From an uncultured Oscillospiraceae bacterium (lineage in GTDB: Bacteria > Bacillota > Clostridia > Oscillospirales > Ruminococcaceae): a stretch of 14,352 nt of DNA. The stretch lies in contig UQSL01000049.1 in the NCBI GenBank assembly GCA_900543705.1, positions 1 to 14,352 of the forward strand. The letters run 5' to 3'. Made by a program: the position numbers and the translations under genes. Numbering within the stretch: the first letter of the stretch is position 1; every line of letters starts with the position of its first letter. Shown here piece by piece: positions 12,951 to 14,352 of this stretch. Under the pieces are notes generated by a model. The model saw only the letters and a list, made by a program, of their open reading frames with translations, searched no databases and was not told where the DNA came from.

Positions 12951-13223
12951 TTATTTGATAGCGTCTTTGAAAGCCTTGCCGGCTTTGAAGACCGGTGCCT
13001 TGGAAGCCGGAATGGTCATTGCCTCTTTGGTTCTCGGGTTTCTGCCGGTTCTCTCTGCTCTCTCTCTGATTTCAAAAGTGCCGAAGCCGACGAGCTGGAC
13101 TTTTTCGCCCCTTGCCAGGGTCTCGGTGATGGAATCGATGACAGCAGCGATTGCTTTGTCTGCGTCTTTTTTGGTGAGTTCTGCTTTTTCTGCAACTGCA
13201 TTGATGAGATCTGTTTTGGTCAT
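12951..13223 (-). CDS. hup: HU-family DNA-binding protein
   Basis: A 90-residue nucleoid protein that binds and bends DNA as a dimer. It starts MTKTDLINAVAEKAELTKKD and has the family signature GFGTFEIRERAERTGRNPRT at about residues 46-65, including the Pro of the DNA-intercalating arm tip, and ends VFKAGKAFKDAIK. The length is exactly that of standard HU. ATG 13223 is chosen because GGAGG lies nine bases upstream; the frame also contains a TTG directly against GGAGG, which is too close. It lies 85 bases after mazG, in a gap with an AT-rich TTATTTATAAAT stretch that may hold its own promoter, and is closed by a strong terminator. Confidence 0.96.
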   Translation of the reverse strand: MTKTDLINAVAEKAELTKKDADKAIAAVIDSITETLARGEKVQLVGFGTFEIRERAERTGRNPRTKEAMTIPASKAPVFKAGKAFKDAIK

Positions 13224-13308
13224 GGTTTGCAACCTCCAGTATTTTTCACTTAAATTTATAAATAACGCATGATATCAGACGAAATGTCTGCCGCGCCTTA
13301 TAGCATTT

Positions 13309-14106
13309 TCAGTCTTCCCGTTTTGCCTGTTTCCAATACGTGTTCAGCGTATCCATCGACAAATTTTGGATTTCTTCACCCTTGCTCAGCGCGATATCCT
13401 GCATCCTTGTAAAACGGCGGATAAATTTCTCCGAGCTTTGTGTCAGCGCATACTCCGCGTCCACGTCGCACAGCCTTGAGACATTGACTGCGGAAAAGAG
13501 CAAATCGCCGAGTTCCTCCTCGATATGTTCCGCCCGACCGGATTCAATTGCGGCCTTCAGCTCCGTCACTTCGCTTTCCAAGTCGGAGAGCGCCTGCAGG
13601 GAGTCGGTGTAATCAAACTTTGCACGGGCCGCGCGCTGCCCGATTTTCTGGCTGCGCATCAGCGCCGGCAAGTTGGAGGGCACACTGACAAGGGTGTCCG
13701 CAGCGCTTTGCCCCTTTTGACTTTGCTTGATGGCGTCCCAGTTTTTGAGGACTTCCTCGCTGGTATCCGCGACGACTTCGGAGAAGATATGCGGATGGCG
13801 CACAATCAGCTTTTTGCAGATGCCGTCCGCCACGTCGTCAAAGGAAAATTGCCCCTCTTCCTCGCACATCTGGGCGTGAAACACGACCTGGAGCAGCACG
13901 TCGCCGAGCTCTTCTCTGAGCAGCTCGACATCCTGCTTGTCAATGGCTTCGCAGGCTTCGTACACTTCCTCGATGAAGTTCTTGCGGATGCTCGCATGCG
14001 TCTGCTCCTTGTCCCAGGGACAGCCGTTTTCCGAGCGAAGGATTTTCATGATGGCGAGCAGGTCGTCGATATGATAGCGTTCCTTTTTCTCAAACTCCAC
14101 GGCCAT
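13309..14106 (-). CDS. mazG: Nucleoside triphosphate pyrophosphohydrolase MazG
   Basis: A 265-residue two-domain enzyme that hydrolyses NTPs and dNTPs to the monophosphate and pyrophosphate, cleaning aberrant nucleotides. The N-terminal MazG domain starts with LRSENGCPWDKEQTH and carries the metal-binding E46-E47-x-x-E50 and E66-x-x-D69 (EELGD) followed by LLQVVFHA. The second domain repeats the pattern with EVTELKAAI and EEELGDLLFSAVN. GGGGAGG sits seven bases before ATG 14106. It follows the flippase stop by 43 bases and precedes HU, the usual clostridial order. Bacillus YabN, its counterpart, carries an extra N-terminal methylase domain that is absent here. Confidence 0.95.
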   Translation of the reverse strand: MAVEFEKKERYHIDDLLAIMKILRSENGCPWDKEQTHASIRKNFIEEVYEACEAIDKQDVELLREELGDVLLQVVFHAQMCEEEGQFSFDDVADGICKKLIVRHPHIFSEVVADTSEEVLKNWDAIKQSQKGQSAADTLVSVPSNLPALMRSQKIGQRAARAKFDYTDSLQALSDLESEVTELKAAIESGRAEHIEEELGDLLFSAVNVSRLCDVDAEYALTQSSEKFIRRFTRMQDIALSKGEEIQNLSMDTLNTYWKQAKRED

Positions 14107-14149
14107 TTTGATTCCTCCCCACTTTGGCTACAGCGAAATTATTCTTATC

Positions 14150-14352
14150 TTAACCGATAAACCCGCGTTTTTCAAGGGCTTTTGCGATTTTTTCTCCTTT
14201 TGGGAGCATCAGGACGTCATCTTTTTGCAAAGTCCTTGTGACAAGCAGGAAAATCAGGTATACAATTCCTCCCACAGCCACGGCGGCAAGAGTCGCAAGC
14301 TTGCCGGGGATCACACGGGCGAGCATCCCGTATCCCGCCCAGGCGGCAAGTG
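14150..14352 (-). CDS. Polysaccharide/lipid flippase, C-terminal end (partial)
   Basis: Only the last ~66 codons are in the window; the gene runs off the right edge. The visible part has two hydrophobic segments, AWAGYGMLARVIPGKLATLA and a following stretch AVGGIVYLIFLLVTR. It then has a tail, DDVLMLPKGEKIAKALEKRG, ending FIG and TAA (14150-14152). This tail is typical of the MOP-superfamily oligosaccharide flippases (SpoVB/YabM/MurJ-like). The position directly before mazG matches the yabM–yabN order of Bacillus and its clostridial equivalents, supporting a YabM-like assignment. Role in envelope or spore-wall precursor transport is inferred from the family only. Confidence 0.8.
   Translation of the reverse strand, partial: LAAWAGYGMLARVIPGKLATLAAVAVGGIVYLIFLLVTRTLQKDDVLMLPKGEKIAKALEKRGFIG

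Noticed and set aside
12790..13272. A 160-codon plus-strand frame across the HU gene
   Set aside because: It is the antisense shadow of HU.
1..14352. CRISPR arrays, tandem repeats or rRNA
   Set aside because: No regularly spaced repeats and no rRNA-like segments were seen on either strand.

Overview
The window looks like low-to-mid GC Firmicutes DNA, most likely from the class Clostridia (Oscillospiraceae/Ruminococcaceae-like). The reasons are strong AGGAGG-type ribosome binding sites, sigma-A-type promoters, an occasional TTG start, and the right-hand block flippase–mazG–HU–rqcP, which is characteristic of Clostridia. The taxonomic call is inference; no rRNA or other marker settles it.

Layout. 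Positions 1-345 hold a tRNA-Ser(CGA) with a near-consensus promoter and its own terminator. Positions 346-1001 are mostly non-coding and contain a frameshifted gene tail that still has an intact terminator, as expected of an old insertion beside a tRNA. Positions 1002-1878 hold a PAP2-family membrane phosphatase on the minus strand. Divergent from it on the plus strand are a membrane-anchored protein with a degenerate NERD-like domain, a SLOG/YpsA-like protein overlapping it by 4 bp, trmL (tRNA 2'-O-methyltransferase), and a DegV-family protein. That run ends at a strong bidirectional terminator facing pyrE. pyrE and an aldo/keto reductase then diverge from a shared intergenic region containing two TTGTACAA-like sites.

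Positions 6780-11727 hold the accessory centrepiece, a carbohydrate ABC-importer operon. Its first gene, the sugar-binding lipoprotein, is a multiply broken pseudogene. The two MalF/MalG-type permeases are intact and are followed directly by a HlyD/MacA-like membrane adaptor and a MacB-like protein (four predicted membrane segments plus a periplasmic-core-type domain). No ATPase of either kind is encoded here. The coupling of an importer with an ATPase-less MacA/MacB-like pair is the least ordinary thing in the window.

Positions 11793-12149 are a 357-bp internally deleted IS3-family element with matching ends and a 16-bp perfect hairpin over the orfA start. To its right on the minus strand lie rqcP (ribosome quality control), HU, mazG and the 3' end of a polysaccharide/lipid flippase. 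A spacer of about 490 bp between the HU terminator and rqcP has no recognisable gene. The genes that often follow rqcP in Firmicutes (yabP, yabQ, divIC) are not here; the IS remnant and the transporter operon occupy that position.
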